Made by a program: the position numbers and the translations under genes
Notes under the pieces: generated by a model
Seen by the model: the letters and a program-made list of their open reading frames with translations, nothing else
What the model was told of the DNA's origin: nothing
Database searches by the model: none
In this document: positions 26,477 through 35,252 of the stretch, piece by piece
Layout of the letters: every line of letters starts with the position of its first letter
Numbering within the stretch: the first letter of the stretch is position 1
Assembly: GCF_013410065.1 (NCBI RefSeq)
Contig: NZ_JACCCW010000001.1
Span: forward strand, 1,855,187-1,919,186
Direction of reading: 5' to 3'
Length of the DNA stretch: 64,000 nucleotides
From: Granulicella arctica
Lineage (GTDB): Bacteria; Acidobacteriota; Terriglobia; Terriglobales; Acidobacteriaceae

Positions 26477-29400
26477 CTAGAACCGGTACCGTGCAATGAA
26501 GGTGATCGTCCGCTGCGCTGCGGTCGAGCTGACCTGCCCAAAGGTCGGCGAATCGAGCGTCGTGTTGATCCCGGAGTACTGCACCGTGTTGAGGGCGTTC
26601 GCCGCCGTCATGCGCGCCTCGAACGAGCGCGTATCGCCCAGCTGCACCGTACGCGAGAGCGACATATCCACCACCACCTTTCCCGGTCCTTCAATCGAAC
26701 CGCGCGAAGCCGTGCCATAGACGTTCGCCGGCGCAGTAAAGGCATCCTTATTGAACCAGTCGTGGATCGAGCCAGCGCCCGCAATCGGCACCGCAAAGTT
26801 CCGGTCCGGACGCAATGAATTGTTCGCGCCCGTGTTGGTCTCCGAGACCGTCGCAAGATAGCGCGGCGTGTAATACATCCCCGTCGCAAAGGTGTAATCG
26901 CCCGACAGCGAGAAGCCATCGAGCGCCTTCGACCAGAAGCCGCCCTTCGTGAAGAAAACCCGGTTCGGCCCAAAGGGTAGCTCGAGAATCCACGTCCCCG
27001 TCACCTGTTGGCGAACATCGAAGACGCTATTCCCCTCCTCCGCATTCAGGTCCAGATCGTTCTGCGCCGGCACCTGCGACGCACCACCAATCGAAGAGGA
27101 ATTATCGATCGAATGCCCATACTGGTAGTTCGCCGTGAGTGACACGCCCTTCTGTAGTCGCTTGCTCACATTCACGTTCAGCGCCTCGAACCGCGAGTAC
27201 GCCTGCGAGTCCTCATAGTTGAACGCCTGCGCTGAGTTGTTCAGTAACCCGGTCGCCGTCCGGTTCGGCGCCCGCAGCACATCCAGTCCACCACCCTTCG
27301 ATCCGTTGAAGCCGATGTTCGTCACGATGCCCAGCGGAAAAGTCTTTTGCAGAACGAGATTCCATATCTGCACATGCCCCAGACGATAGCCAGGGTTCGC
27401 AGCATAGTTGCTCTGCACCGTGGCATCCGAGCAGTTGAAGGCATTCGCCAGCGTAAACGTGCCGCATCCCTGCTGATTCACGATGTTCGTCTGCGTGACC
27501 GCATAGGGCGGCTGAAACGCAAACTGCTTCGCGATCGTCGCATACTGCCCCGTGTTGTAGTTGATGCCGTATCCGCCACGCAGTACCGTGTTCTTCAGAT
27601 ATTTCAAGCGGTAGGCAAATCCAAAGCGCGGCGAGTACATATCCCGGTCCGGATGAACCAGCGACCGCGGATACACGCCACCGTAAGCACCGACCTGATC
27701 CGGCTCAACCGCTGCGATCTCACTAAACGATGCATTGTGATCCAGGTTCACCAGGTGGTTGTACTTCTCGATATACGGCGAAAAATACTCATAGCGGATG
27801 CCGTAGTTCAGCGTCAGACTCGGCAGCGCTCGCCAGTCATCCTGCGCATACCAGTCGAAGACATTCGCGCGCAGATACGTCTTCTGCAACCCAGCCTGTA
27901 CCGCCGACTGCTGCGGCAATCCAAGCAGAAAGTCCGCAAAGCCCGCGCCGCTCGACTGCTGCACCGTCGAAGTGCTGGAAGCAGCAGTCGCCAAAGGGCT
28001 CTCCGTCGCATACCCCGTAAAGGTGAACGAACCAAGCACATTGGACGAGCCAAACGTATCCGCATGGACTCGGCGAATATCCAGTCCATAGCGCATATTG
28101 TGCTTCTTGTGGCTCCAGCTCACAAAGTCGCTGAATGAGATCGTCTGCCCAATCGACTGACTCGGTGACGTCTCAGACAAGCCTGTAAATCCCGAGAACG
28201 TAACTGTCGGAACCCCATAGTTAAAAGGGTTGCTCTGCACCGCCGCGCTTCCAACCAGGATGCCCGCCTCCGCTGCCGGGTTTACACTCCCGTTCGTCAG
28301 ATAATTCCGCGTCTCGCTGTTGGACCGGTTCCAGTTCACCGAAGCATTGTTCGTCAGCCGCCCATACCCGATCGTGTAGCCCGCCGTAATGCCATACCCC
28401 GTGGTGGAGCCTGCGCCTCCAAGCGGAAGAAAGATATTCGGGCTATCCGTTGCTACATGCGAGTAGCTTCCATTGAAGTTGATATTCTGGCGCAGCGACT
28501 TCGACGTATTCGCCCCTTGCCGCCCACCACCACCGCGTCCACCGCCAAAGGTCGGTGTCTGCCCAAAGTTCCTTACATACCGCAGCGCCGCCTGCGTCGA
28601 ATTTGATCCAGCCGTCGTAATCGTCTGGTAGTTGTACCCCTGCGTGCCCACCAGTGCAATATTCGGCGCAGGATAGTAGTTCAACAGCGCCAAAGCCTGC
28701 GGCGAAAGCCGTGCCGTCGGAATCACATTGTTCGGAAACTGATTGTGCGTCGTCGGGTCGTAGATCGGCACCGCCGTCGCGACACCGCTCACATTCTGGG
28801 TAAGCTGCGAGAAGTCTCCACCGCGCTCCGCGAGCGTAGGCACCGTCCCATAAAAGTTATCCGGATTGATGTTCCGCTGCCCTGTCAGGTTGAAGAAGAT
28901 AAACTGCTTCGTGCTCGCCTTCAGCAGCCCCGGAATAAACGGCGACCCCGTAAAGCTCACACCAAACTTGTTCTGGCTATACGAAGGCTTTTCCTCCGGT
29001 GCGCCCGTCAGCGAATACGTCGTCGCATTCAGCGCACCATTGCTGCCCTGATAAAAAATAGCTCCATGCGGCTGCGTCGGATTCATTCCCCGGAAACCGC
29101 CACCACCACCGCGTCCACCTCTGCCGCCACCACCCCCAGGACCTCCGCCAAATCCGCCACCAGGACCACCCATCATCCCACCCAACATGCCCACGACCGC
29201 GTTCGCCATATCGCCCGCCGCCCCGCCCTGTCGCTGCGCCTGCGCCACCGCATCCTGAATGCGCTGACGAATCTCGTCCTCATTGAAGGTCGCCAACCCA
29301 TTCGTCTGGCCCGTCTGTCCGCTCACTGTCACCGAATCCGTCGCGAACGCGCCATCGCCGGTGCCTATCCCAGAGAGCGTCGGCATCTGCGCACCCGTAA

Positions 29401-29950
29401 CGCCACCCGTCGCACTCGCGTTCGACAACCCGGAGTCCGCGCCGCTTACGCTCAGCGATTGCAGCCCACGCCCCGTCGAGGCCGTCCCCACCGCAGCTGC
29501 CTTTGCCTGCTGTGCCTCCACACGCGAGGCCAACTGCATCGTAAAGTCCGCCACCTGCTCCGGCTTGCCACCATTCTGGCTCGCTGCGTTCAGCAATACC
29601 TCCTTCGTGTCGCTCGCAAACGCCGCCAGCTCCGTCTTCACCACATACCGGCCATTGCCCGGAATCACCATCGCAAACGCACCGGAAACATCCGTAGTCG
29701 TCGCGTATCTCTTACCCGTCAACGTATTGGTCGCCGTCACACTCACACCCGGCAGCGGAACCGGACCCGCCTTCACCGTCCCGCGAATCGTTCCACCCTG
29801 CGCAACCGGCGCAGTAGGCTGTGCATCCACCGCAGGGCTCTGCACCGTCTCATTCGGTACAGGATGGTCCGTCTGCGCGGCGCAACGCACACTCCCCGCC
29901 AGAACCGTAATCCCCGCGACCACCATCGACCCGACCCAGTTCAACCGCAC
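26477..29950 (-). CDS. Oar-like TonB-dependent outer-membrane receptor, 1157 aa
   Basis: Outer-membrane transporter of the Oar/carboxypeptidase-regulatory type abundant in Acidobacteriota. Order: signal peptide about 1-25, a carboxypeptidase-regulatory-like beta domain (GGTIRGTVKAGPVPLPGVSV, about 53-140), a plug-like region, and a large 16-22-stranded barrel whose C-terminus ends in aromatic FIARYRF. Between plug and barrel is an unusual glycine-rich tract (about 255-290, runs of GGG with R and F) that is likely flexible. The start is GTG, with GAGGAG seven bases upstream. Downstream VWFA gene is 14 bases away; an upstream DUF5666-like gene is 25 bases away. Ligand unknown; probably a peptide, glycan or siderophore. 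Confidence 0.92.
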   Translation of the reverse strand: MRLNWVGSMVVAGITVLAGSVRCAAQTDHPVPNETVQSPAVDAQPTAPVAQGGTIRGTVKAGPVPLPGVSVTATNTLTGKRYATTTDVSGAFAMVIPGNGRYVVKTELAAFASDTKEVLLNAASQNGGKPEQVADFTMQLASRVEAQQAKAAAVGTASTGRGLQSLSVSGADSGLSNASATGGVTGAQMPTLSGIGTGDGAFATDSVTVSGQTGQTNGLATFNEDEIRQRIQDAVAQAQRQGGAAGDMANAVVGMLGGMMGGPGGGFGGGPGGGGGRGGRGGGGGFRGMNPTQPHGAIFYQGSNGALNATTYSLTGAPEEKPSYSQNKFGVSFTGSPFIPGLLKASTKQFIFFNLTGQRNINPDNFYGTVPTLAERGGDFSQLTQNVSGVATAVPIYDPTTHNQFPNNVIPTARLSPQALALLNYYPAPNIALVGTQGYNYQTITTAGSNSTQAALRYVRNFGQTPTFGGGRGGGGRQGANTSKSLRQNINFNGSYSHVATDSPNIFLPLGGAGSTTGYGITAGYTIGYGRLTNNASVNWNRSNSETRNYLTNGSVNPAAEAGILVGSAAVQSNPFNYGVPTVTFSGFTGLSETSPSQSIGQTISFSDFVSWSHKKHNMRYGLDIRRVHADTFGSSNVLGSFTFTGYATESPLATAASSTSTVQQSSGAGFADFLLGLPQQSAVQAGLQKTYLRANVFDWYAQDDWRALPSLTLNYGIRYEYFSPYIEKYNHLVNLDHNASFSEIAAVEPDQVGAYGGVYPRSLVHPDRDMYSPRFGFAYRLKYLKNTVLRGGYGINYNTGQYATIAKQFAFQPPYAVTQTNIVNQQGCGTFTLANAFNCSDATVQSNYAANPGYRLGHVQIWNLVLQKTFPLGIVTNIGFNGSKGGGLDVLRAPNRTATGLLNNSAQAFNYEDSQAYSRFEALNVNVSKRLQKGVSLTANYQYGHSIDNSSSIGGASQVPAQNDLDLNAEEGNSVFDVRQQVTGTWILELPFGPNRVFFTKGGFWSKALDGFSLSGDYTFATGMYYTPRYLATVSETNTGANNSLRPDRNFAVPIAGAGSIHDWFNKDAFTAPANVYGTASRGSIEGPGKVVVDMSLSRTVQLGDTRSFEARMTAANALNTVQYSGINTTLDSPTFGQVSSTAAQRTITFIARYRF

Positions 29951-29974
29951 GTCATTCTCCTCACCACCACTCCA

Positions 29975-30718
29975 TCACTGCGGATCCGACGCGGAGCCCG
30001 ATCCCGTTGCACTTCCATCCGGTCGTCGACGCCTCTGCTGCGACGCATCCATCACGGACAACTGGCTCGGGACAAAAACGCCATTCTTCAGCGCTCCCTT
30101 TCCAGCAACGTTGTCGCCGACCTTGATATCCGCCAGCGTGACGCTCTCCGCATTACTTGCACTATCGCTAGCATCGCTATCGCTCGCCTGCCCGTTCATC
30201 GATTGCCGCGGACGCCCCTTGCGAAACGACGTGCTCTCATCCACCGCAATCACCTGGACGATTCCATCCGGCCGTAGAATCGTCAGCTTCAACTCATCGA
30301 TAGCCTGCACCTTGCCTACGATATAGACCTTGCCCAGTCCCTCACGCAGCTTCCTAGCCTGTTCCGCATCCACCACCATCACGAAGACAGCATGCACCGT
30401 CTTTGTAGGAGCATCCAGCAATCCCATCGCTCCAACACCATCGCCGGGTTTGATATCCGTTATCTTCACCGGCTGCCGGTCCTTCATAATCCGCGTATTG
30501 CTCGTCACGGCAATCTGATACGCCTCACCCTTGTCCGTCTTGATCGACAGATGATCGCTCGCGGCAGTGGTCACCGTGCCACGGACCATCTGCCCTCCGG
30601 CAAACGGCTGCTCATCCTGCGCCCGCAGCATCCTGCCGCTAGCGATCACCATCATCGCCATCAGGCAGAACACCACCAACCGAGACATCCCATGCCATGG
30701 ACCGATCCGCCGCATCAT
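29975..30718 (-). CDS. Secreted DUF5666-like protein, 247 aa
   Basis: First gene of the operon with the TonB receptor. Signal peptide: SRLVVFCLMAMMVIASGRML, then AQDEQPF. Two repeats of a small beta barrel follow, each with RGTVTTAASDHLSIKTDKGE / VGKVQAIDELKLTILRPDGI, and a D-I-K-P/V-G-D turn (DIKPGDGVGAMG, DIKVGDNVAGKG), which match the DUF5666 pattern. The C-terminal tail is Arg/Ser/Gly-rich and disordered. An alternate start at 30688 would still give a signal peptide. Function unknown; associated with the receptor operon by a 24-base gap. Confidence 0.75.
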   Translation of the reverse strand: MMRRIGPWHGMSRLVVFCLMAMMVIASGRMLRAQDEQPFAGGQMVRGTVTTAASDHLSIKTDKGEAYQIAVTSNTRIMKDRQPVKITDIKPGDGVGAMGLLDAPTKTVHAVFVMVVDAEQARKLREGLGKVYIVGKVQAIDELKLTILRPDGIVQVIAVDESTSFRKGRPRQSMNGQASDSDASDSASNAESVTLADIKVGDNVAGKGALKNGVFVPSQLSVMDASQQRRRRPDGSATGSGSASDPQ

Positions 30719-30747
30719 CTTCCGATCCGCCTTACTCCACCGCTAAA

Positions 30748-30886
30748 AACCTGTCTAAAAGCTGCCTTTTGTCGTTGTTTGCTTTATGCCGTCATCCTGA
30801 ACGCAGTGAAGGACCCCTGTATTTCGTCGTTGCCTGTTCCATACAGGGCCACTGCTGACAATCTTTCCGCAGTTTTTAGACAGGTT
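30748..30886 (+). mobile_element. MITE-like 139-bp element with 13-bp perfect terminal inverted repeats
   Basis: AACCTGTCTAAAA at 30748-30760 and its reverse complement at 30874-30886; the match continues with one mismatch to about 18 bp. Inside is one CATCCTGAGCG repeat copy (30791-30840). The TTTTTAGACAG end also borders the copy ending at 10905. No transposase is inside. No target-site duplication was identified with certainty. Confidence 0.7.
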
Positions 30887-30995
30887 CTAAGAACTTGTTT
30901 CATACAGACGTTATTCCAGCCAGAAAGACGCTATTCGTTCGTAAATAGATCGCTTTCCGCATCCAAAACCGTTCATACGGCAAGCCCGTTTGCGA

Positions 30996-31001
30996 TACAC
31001 T
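30996..31001 (+). promoter_or_regulatory. -10-like hexamer six bases before the VIT1-like gene
   Basis: TACACT-CCCGCA-ATG; a TTCATA element (4/6 match to TTGACA) lies 18 bases upstream at 30972-30977. Confidence 0.38.
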
Positions 31002-31007
31002 CCCGCA

Positions 31008-31724
31008 ATGCACGACATTGCCCGACCGCCTCACATCGAAGGCCACTTTGAATCCACCGATGTCGTCCGCGATGTCGTCATCGGCCTCTCCGATGGCCTG
31101 ACCGTCCCCTTCGCATTGGCCGCGGGCCTCTCCGGAGTCGTCGCCTCCGCACACATCGTCGTCCTCGCCGGACTCGCCGAGATCGCCGCCGGCTCCATCG
31201 CCATGGGCCTCGGAGGCTACCTCGCCGCCCGTGGCGACGCCGAGCACTACGCCTCCGAACGTCTCCGCGAAGAGAGCGAGATCGTCGAACGTGTCCACGA
31301 CGAAGAGGAAGAGATCTACGAGATCTTCGAGCAGTATTCCGTCGACCGCATCAGCGCCACCCCGGTCCTCGAAGCCCTCAAACGCAATCCCAAAGCATGG
31401 GTCGACTTCATGATGCGCTTCGAGCTCGGCCTCGAAGAGCCCGCCCCCAACCGCGCCCACCGCTCCGCCCTCACCATCGCTTTCTCCTACATCGCCGGAG
31501 GTCTCGTCCCCCTCCTCCCCTATATGTTTGTGCAGGATGCGTCCTCCTCCCTGCGCCTCTCCGTCATCATCACGCTCCTGGCACTAGCCTTGTTCGGCGC
31601 ACTCAAAGGAAAGCTGGTCGGCACCGGCTGGCTCCGCAGCGCCGTCCAGACCGTCACCATCGGCGGAGCCGCCGCCGCTGCCGCTTACTTCCTCGCCCGT
31701 CTCTTAAACGCGCATCACCCGTAA
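31008..31724 (+). CDS. VIT1/CCC1-family iron/manganese transporter
   Basis: Membrane metal transporter related to plant VIT1 and yeast CCC1, moving Fe2+ or Mn2+ out of the cytoplasm in exchange for protons. 238 residues with five membrane helices: about 25-43 (VIGLSDGLTVPFALAAGL, with the metal-pathway Asp), 50-72 (GSIAMGLGGYLAARGD), and three at the C-terminus (about 158-178, 185-203, 215-233). Between helices two and three a long acidic amphipathic segment (EEESEIVERVHDEEEEIYEI-like) forms the metal-binding domain. The ATG at 31008 is preferred over the upstream TTG; TACACT lies six bases before it. Confidence 0.92.
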   Translation: MHDIARPPHIEGHFESTDVVRDVVIGLSDGLTVPFALAAGLSGVVASAHIVVLAGLAEIAAGSIAMGLGGYLAARGDAEHYASERLREESEIVERVHDEEEEIYEIFEQYSVDRISATPVLEALKRNPKAWVDFMMRFELGLEEPAPNRAHRSALTIAFSYIAGGLVPLLPYMFVQDASSSLRLSVIITLLALALFGALKGKLVGTGWLRSAVQTVTIGGAAAAAAYFLARLLNAHHP

Positions 31725-31813
31725 CCAAACCCAGATTCGCGCATCAGATACCGTTAGCAACGTCCTTCTCCCTAGTTCGCATCACAGTAAAGTCCGGAAC
31801 GAAAGACGCCTCT

Positions 31814-33193
31814 ATGCCGACCACCTCCACTCCCGCACCCGCCGCCGCGCTCCTCGCCCGCTACCGCGCCATCCGCAAAGCCACCATGCGCCTCTGCGCG
31901 CCGCTCTCGCCCGAAGACATGATGGTACAGTCCTCGCCCGAAGCCAGCCCCGTCAAATGGCATCTCGCTCACACCAGCTGGTTCTTCGAGACCTTCGTCC
32001 TGCGCGAGTTCGTTCCCGCCTACCAGCCCTTCCATCCCGACTTCCACTGGCTCTTCAACAGCTACTACAACTCCCTCGGCGAGATGCCCGAGAAAAAACT
32101 CCGTGCCTCCTTCTCGCGCCCTCCACTCGACAGCATCCTCGCCTACCGAGCACACGTCGACGCCGCCATGGCCAGCCTCCTCGCGCACACCCCCGAGGAC
32201 GAAGCCGCCCGCCGCATCGCCCTCGGCCTCGAGCACGAGCAGCAGCATCAGGAACTCATCGCCACCGACATCAAGCACGCCCTCTTCACCAACCCGCTCC
32301 ACCCCGCCTATCGCGAACGAGCCATCCTCCCCGACTCCGAAACCATCGCCCCACCGCAGGAGTGGCTCGCCTTCGCCCCCGGCCTCACCCAAGTCGGCAT
32401 CACCCCCGATCCCGACTCCATCGACACCTTCGCCTTCGACAACGAAACGCCGCGCCATACCACCTATATCGCGCCCTTCCAGCTCGCCACCCGCCCCGTC
32501 ACCTGCGCCGAGTACCTCGCCTTCATGGACGAGAACGGCTACACCCGCCCCGAGCTCTGGCTCGCCGAAGGTTGGACCACCATGCGCGCCGAATCCTGGC
32601 AGGCCCCGCTCTACTGGCACCGTGATCCCGCAACCAAATCCGGCTGGTCCATCTACACCATGGCCGGCTTCCAGCCGCTCGACCAGCTCAGCGAGACCCC
32701 CGTCTGCCACCTCAGCTTCTTCGAGGCCGACGCCTACGCCCGCTGGGCCGGTTGTCGGCTCCCCACCGAGTTCGAATGGGAGTACGCCGCCACCGAGGCC
32801 CTATCAAAAATAAACTGTCATCCTGAGCGAAGCGGCGAAGCCGCAGAGTCGAAGGACCTGCGGTTAAGTGCCGCCACCAACCTTTCCGGCAACTTCGTAG
32901 AATCCACCCAGCTCCACCCTATCCCCGCACAATCCAAACCCGGCCTCCAACAGCTCTTCGGCGATGTCTGGGAGTGGACGCAGTCCGGCTACACCGGCTA
33001 TCCCGGCTACCACCCCCTGCCCGGAGCCCTGGGTGAGTACAACGGCAAGTTCATGTCCAGCCAGATCGTCCTCCGCGGAGGCTCCTGCGTCACCCCCGCG
33101 ACCCACATCCGACCCACCTATCGCAACTTCTTCGGTCCCTCCACCCGCTGGCAGTTCTCCGGCCTCCGCCTCGCCAAGGATGCAGCAATGTAA
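31814..33193 (+). CDS. egtB: Ergothioneine biosynthesis protein EgtB (sulfoxide synthase)
   Basis: Non-heme iron enzyme that oxidatively couples trimethyl-histidine (hercynine) to a thiol donor. 459 residues. The DinB-like N-terminal domain contains the iron histidines in WHLAHTSWFFE and GLEHEQQHQELIATDIKH. The C-terminal half is the FGE-sulfatase domain (TPRHTTYIAPFQLATRPVTC, RLPTEFEWEYAA, and LRGGSC). Around residues 334-352 a dispersed-repeat copy is translated in frame (NCHPERSGEAAESKDLRL), lying in a loop between conserved elements just after EWEYAA. Its partner egtD follows after about 117 bases and another repeat copy. Start ATG at 31814; the longer open frame upstream overlaps the VIT1-like gene. 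Confidence 0.94.
   Translation: MPTTSTPAPAAALLARYRAIRKATMRLCAPLSPEDMMVQSSPEASPVKWHLAHTSWFFETFVLREFVPAYQPFHPDFHWLFNSYYNSLGEMPEKKLRASFSRPPLDSILAYRAHVDAAMASLLAHTPEDEAARRIALGLEHEQQHQELIATDIKHALFTNPLHPAYRERAILPDSETIAPPQEWLAFAPGLTQVGITPDPDSIDTFAFDNETPRHTTYIAPFQLATRPVTCAEYLAFMDENGYTRPELWLAEGWTTMRAESWQAPLYWHRDPATKSGWSIYTMAGFQPLDQLSETPVCHLSFFEADAYARWAGCRLPTEFEWEYAATEALSKINCHPERSGEAAESKDLRLSAATNLSGNFVESTQLHPIPAQSKPGLQQLFGDVWEWTQSGYTGYPGYHPLPGALGEYNGKFMSSQIVLRGGSCVTPATHIRPTYRNFFGPSTRWQFSGLRLAKDAAM
32816..32865 (+). repeat. Long repeat copy in frame within egtB
   Basis: Carries a 5-bp GCGGC-GAA-GCCGC hairpin, different in sequence from other copies but perfectly paired. Length and frame keep egtB open; read as NCHPERSGEAAESKDLRL. 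Confidence 0.88.
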
Positions 33194-33219
33194 ACAGTTC
33201 ATCGCACCGGGCTTGCGCC

Positions 33220-33254
33220 GTCATCCTGAGCGGAGCGAAGGACCCCTGTATTTG
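33220..33254 (+). repeat. Short repeat copy between egtB and egtD
   Basis: GTCATCCTGAGCGGAGCGAAG then GACCCCTGTATTTGG. It separates two genes of the same pathway that are otherwise co-directional. Confidence 0.85.
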
Positions 33255-33309
33255 GTTTGAAGCGCCGCGACTCTCATCCATCACCGCTACCCAAGGGACT
33301 CTCTGAAAA

Positions 33310-34293
33310 ATGTCTTCTCTCGCGACCGCCCCCGAAATCACCCAAGCCGTCGCCTGTGAAGCCATCCAGGGACTCACCGCCACCCCTAAAACCCTCTCCC
33401 CCTGGCTCTTCTACGACGAGGCAGGCTCGCACCTCTTCGAGCAGATCACCGAGCTCCCCGAGTACTACCTCACCCGCACCGAACGCAGCATCCTCACCGC
33501 CCACGCCGACGAGATCCTCGCCCAAGCCGCCGCCGGCCGCAGGCTCACCCTCATCGAACTAGGCGCAGGCACCGCCACCAAGACCGGCCTGCTGCTCGCC
33601 GCCGCCGTCCGCCGTCAGGGCACCGTCCTCTACCAACCCGTCGACGTCTCCGAGACCGCCCTCGACGAGGCCCGCCAGAACATCGAATCCGACATCCCCG
33701 GCGTCACCGTCCATCCGCAGGTCGCGGACTACACCACCGAGCCGCTCCAACTCAACCGCCCCTCAAATACCCGCACCCTGGCTCTCTACATCGGCTCCAG
33801 CATCGGCAACTTCTCGCCGCACGACGCCCACGACGTCCTCCGCAACCTTCGCACCCAGCTCCAGCCCGACGACACCCTCCTCCTCGGAACCGACCTCGTC
33901 AAAGACGTGCCCACCCTCCTCGCCGCCTACAACGACGCCTCCGGAACCACCGCCGCCTTCAACCGCAACATCCTCACCCGCCTCAACCGCGAGCTAGGCA
34001 CCGACTTCCGCATCGACCACTTCCACCACAAAGCCATCTGGAACGCTCTCGAGTCGCGCATCGAGATGCACCTCGAATCCAGCACCGCCCAGCGAGTCCG
34101 CATCCCCGCAAACGCAGCCTCCACTGCCAAAACCATCGACCTGGCCGCAGGCGAAACCATCCATACCGAAAACAGCTACAAATTCACCCCCACCACCGTC
34201 GCTACCCTCCTCCAATCCGCAGGCTTCACCCCCACCCAAACCTGGCACGACCCCAACAACCTCTTCGCCGTCACCCTGGCCACCACCCTCTAG
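33310..34293 (+). CDS. egtD: L-histidine N(alpha)-methyltransferase EgtD
   Basis: SAM-dependent enzyme that trimethylates histidine to hercynine, the EgtB substrate. 327 residues. Family marks: YDEAGSHLFEQITELPEYYLTRTE, the SAM motif LIELGAGTATKT, YQPVDVSETALDEA, YIGSSIGNFSPHDA and FHHKAIWNALESRIEMHL-like histidine-binding segment. It follows egtB on the same strand, separated by one repeat. With egtB this is the two-gene (egtB-egtD) pathway; the remaining steps (EgtC, EgtE) are absent here, as in other two-gene loci where another enzyme or the alternative thiol donor is used. Confidence 0.95.
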   Translation: MSSLATAPEITQAVACEAIQGLTATPKTLSPWLFYDEAGSHLFEQITELPEYYLTRTERSILTAHADEILAQAAAGRRLTLIELGAGTATKTGLLLAAAVRRQGTVLYQPVDVSETALDEARQNIESDIPGVTVHPQVADYTTEPLQLNRPSNTRTLALYIGSSIGNFSPHDAHDVLRNLRTQLQPDDTLLLGTDLVKDVPTLLAAYNDASGTTAAFNRNILTRLNRELGTDFRIDHFHHKAIWNALESRIEMHLESSTAQRVRIPANAASTAKTIDLAAGETIHTENSYKFTPTTVATLLQSAGFTPTQTWHDPNNLFAVTLATTL

Positions 34294-34436
34294 TGAACAA
34301 CGGCGTCGGGTGCCCCATCTTCGCGACAGTCTTATCGTCGCTAAGGTGGGCATCGTGCAAACCGGGGTCCCCAGCGAGCGCAATTTGCTCGTTGGGGTGG
34401 AAAGCACGACCGTTCTCCTTTCACCCCCGAAAAAAC

Positions 34437-34505
34437 TGTCATCCTGAGCGAAGCGCAAAGCGCGCAGTCGAAGGACCTGCGGTTGCACTTGCCGTTGCTT
34501 GTTCT
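34437..34505 (+). repeat. Long CATCCTGAGCG repeat copy
   Basis: Hairpin GCGC-AAA-GCGC, then CGCAGTCGAAGGACCTGCGG and the usual T-rich tail. The right-most copy found in the window. Confidence 0.9.
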
Positions 34506-34649
34506 CCCCCACCCCCAAAAACTTGTCAACCCCCAAACCCACGCAACCTACACATAACAAACCAGATAAACCTGTCATAACCCCACCATCAACCTGCTAC
34601 CCTTGAAGTAGGGGGAAATTAAGTACGATATGCATGGATCGCATCCAGG

Positions 34650-34760
34650 CTAAGTCCTTTATTTTCAATATTTTGATACCTAACCCCTTTAGTATCAATA
34701 TTTTGCATTCCAGGTCCGAATCTAAGTCCTTTGTTTTCATATTTTAGGACTTTAGATAGG
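34650..34760 (+). repeat. Three imperfect 31-40 bp AT-rich tandem units
   Basis: Units start CTAAGTCCTTTATTTTCAAT, CTAACCCCTTTAGTATCAAT and CTAAGTCCTTTGTTTTCATA, at about 34650, 34680 and 34721. The third can fold back on AGGACTTTAG. A GGGGGGTACCCCCC palindrome (34759-34772) closes the tract at the moaC stop. Confidence 0.75.
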
Positions 34761-34772
34761 GGGGTACCCCCC

Positions 34773-35243
34773 TTACGAAGACCGCCGATACTCGCCACCC
34801 TTACCGCCGCTCTTTCGCAGCAGCACCACCTCGCGGATGCGAATGCCTTTATCGAGCGCCTTCGTCATGTCATACACCGTAAGCGCCGCAATCGAAGCCG
34901 CCACCATCGCCTCCATCTCGACGCCCGTGCCCGCCGTCGTAACCGCCGTCGCTTCAATCGCGACGCCACCCTCCACCACCGTCGCCTGCACATCGACAAA
35001 GCTCAGCGCCAGCGGATGGCACATCGGAATCAAGCTCGACGTCTGCTTCGCCGCCTGAATCCCCGCGAACCGGGCCACCTCCAGCGGATTCCCCTTCGGA
35101 TTCTCCGGCAGAGCCTGCAACACCGCCGCCGACAACTCCACAAACGCCGCCGCCGTAGCCTCCCGCCGCGTAGCCGCCTTCGCGCTCACATCCACCATGT
35201 GCGCCTGCCCAGCCTCATCGAAGTGTGAAAGTTTTTCCGCCAT
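34773..35243 (-). CDS. moaC: Cyclic pyranopterin monophosphate synthase MoaC
   Basis: Molybdenum-cofactor biosynthesis enzyme that converts the MoaA product to cyclic pyranopterin monophosphate. 156 residues from the ATG at 35243 (the GTG at 35246 is less likely). Signatures: MVDVSAKAATRREATA, IPMCHPLALSFVDV, GVEMEAMVAASIAALTVYDM. The moeA stop is nine bases upstream, so moeA-moaC form an operon. An AT-rich repeat tract and a palindrome follow the stop. Confidence 0.96.
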   Translation of the reverse strand: MAEKLSHFDEAGQAHMVDVSAKAATRREATAAAFVELSAAVLQALPENPKGNPLEVARFAGIQAAKQTSSLIPMCHPLALSFVDVQATVVEGGVAIEATAVTTAGTGVEMEAMVAASIAALTVYDMTKALDKGIRIREVVLLRKSGGKGGEYRRSS

Positions 35244-35252
35244 CACAGAAGC

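Larger units (their letters stand above)
34294..34772. other. 478-base repeat-rich gap between egtD and moaC
   Basis: Contains, in order: the GGGTGCCCCAT hairpin repeat (34309-34350), a CCCCAGCGAGC ... GCTCGTTGGGG hairpin (about 34369-34397), a CATCCTGAGCG long copy (34437-34505) with GCGC-AAA-GCGC stem, and an AT-rich repeat tract (34650-34772). No gene is supported. The flanking genes converge. Confidence 0.8.

Noticed and set aside
28745-30277. 510-codon plus-strand frame opposite the TonB receptor
   Set aside because: Arg/His/Leu-rich antisense translation without signal or motif; the receptor strand is convincing.
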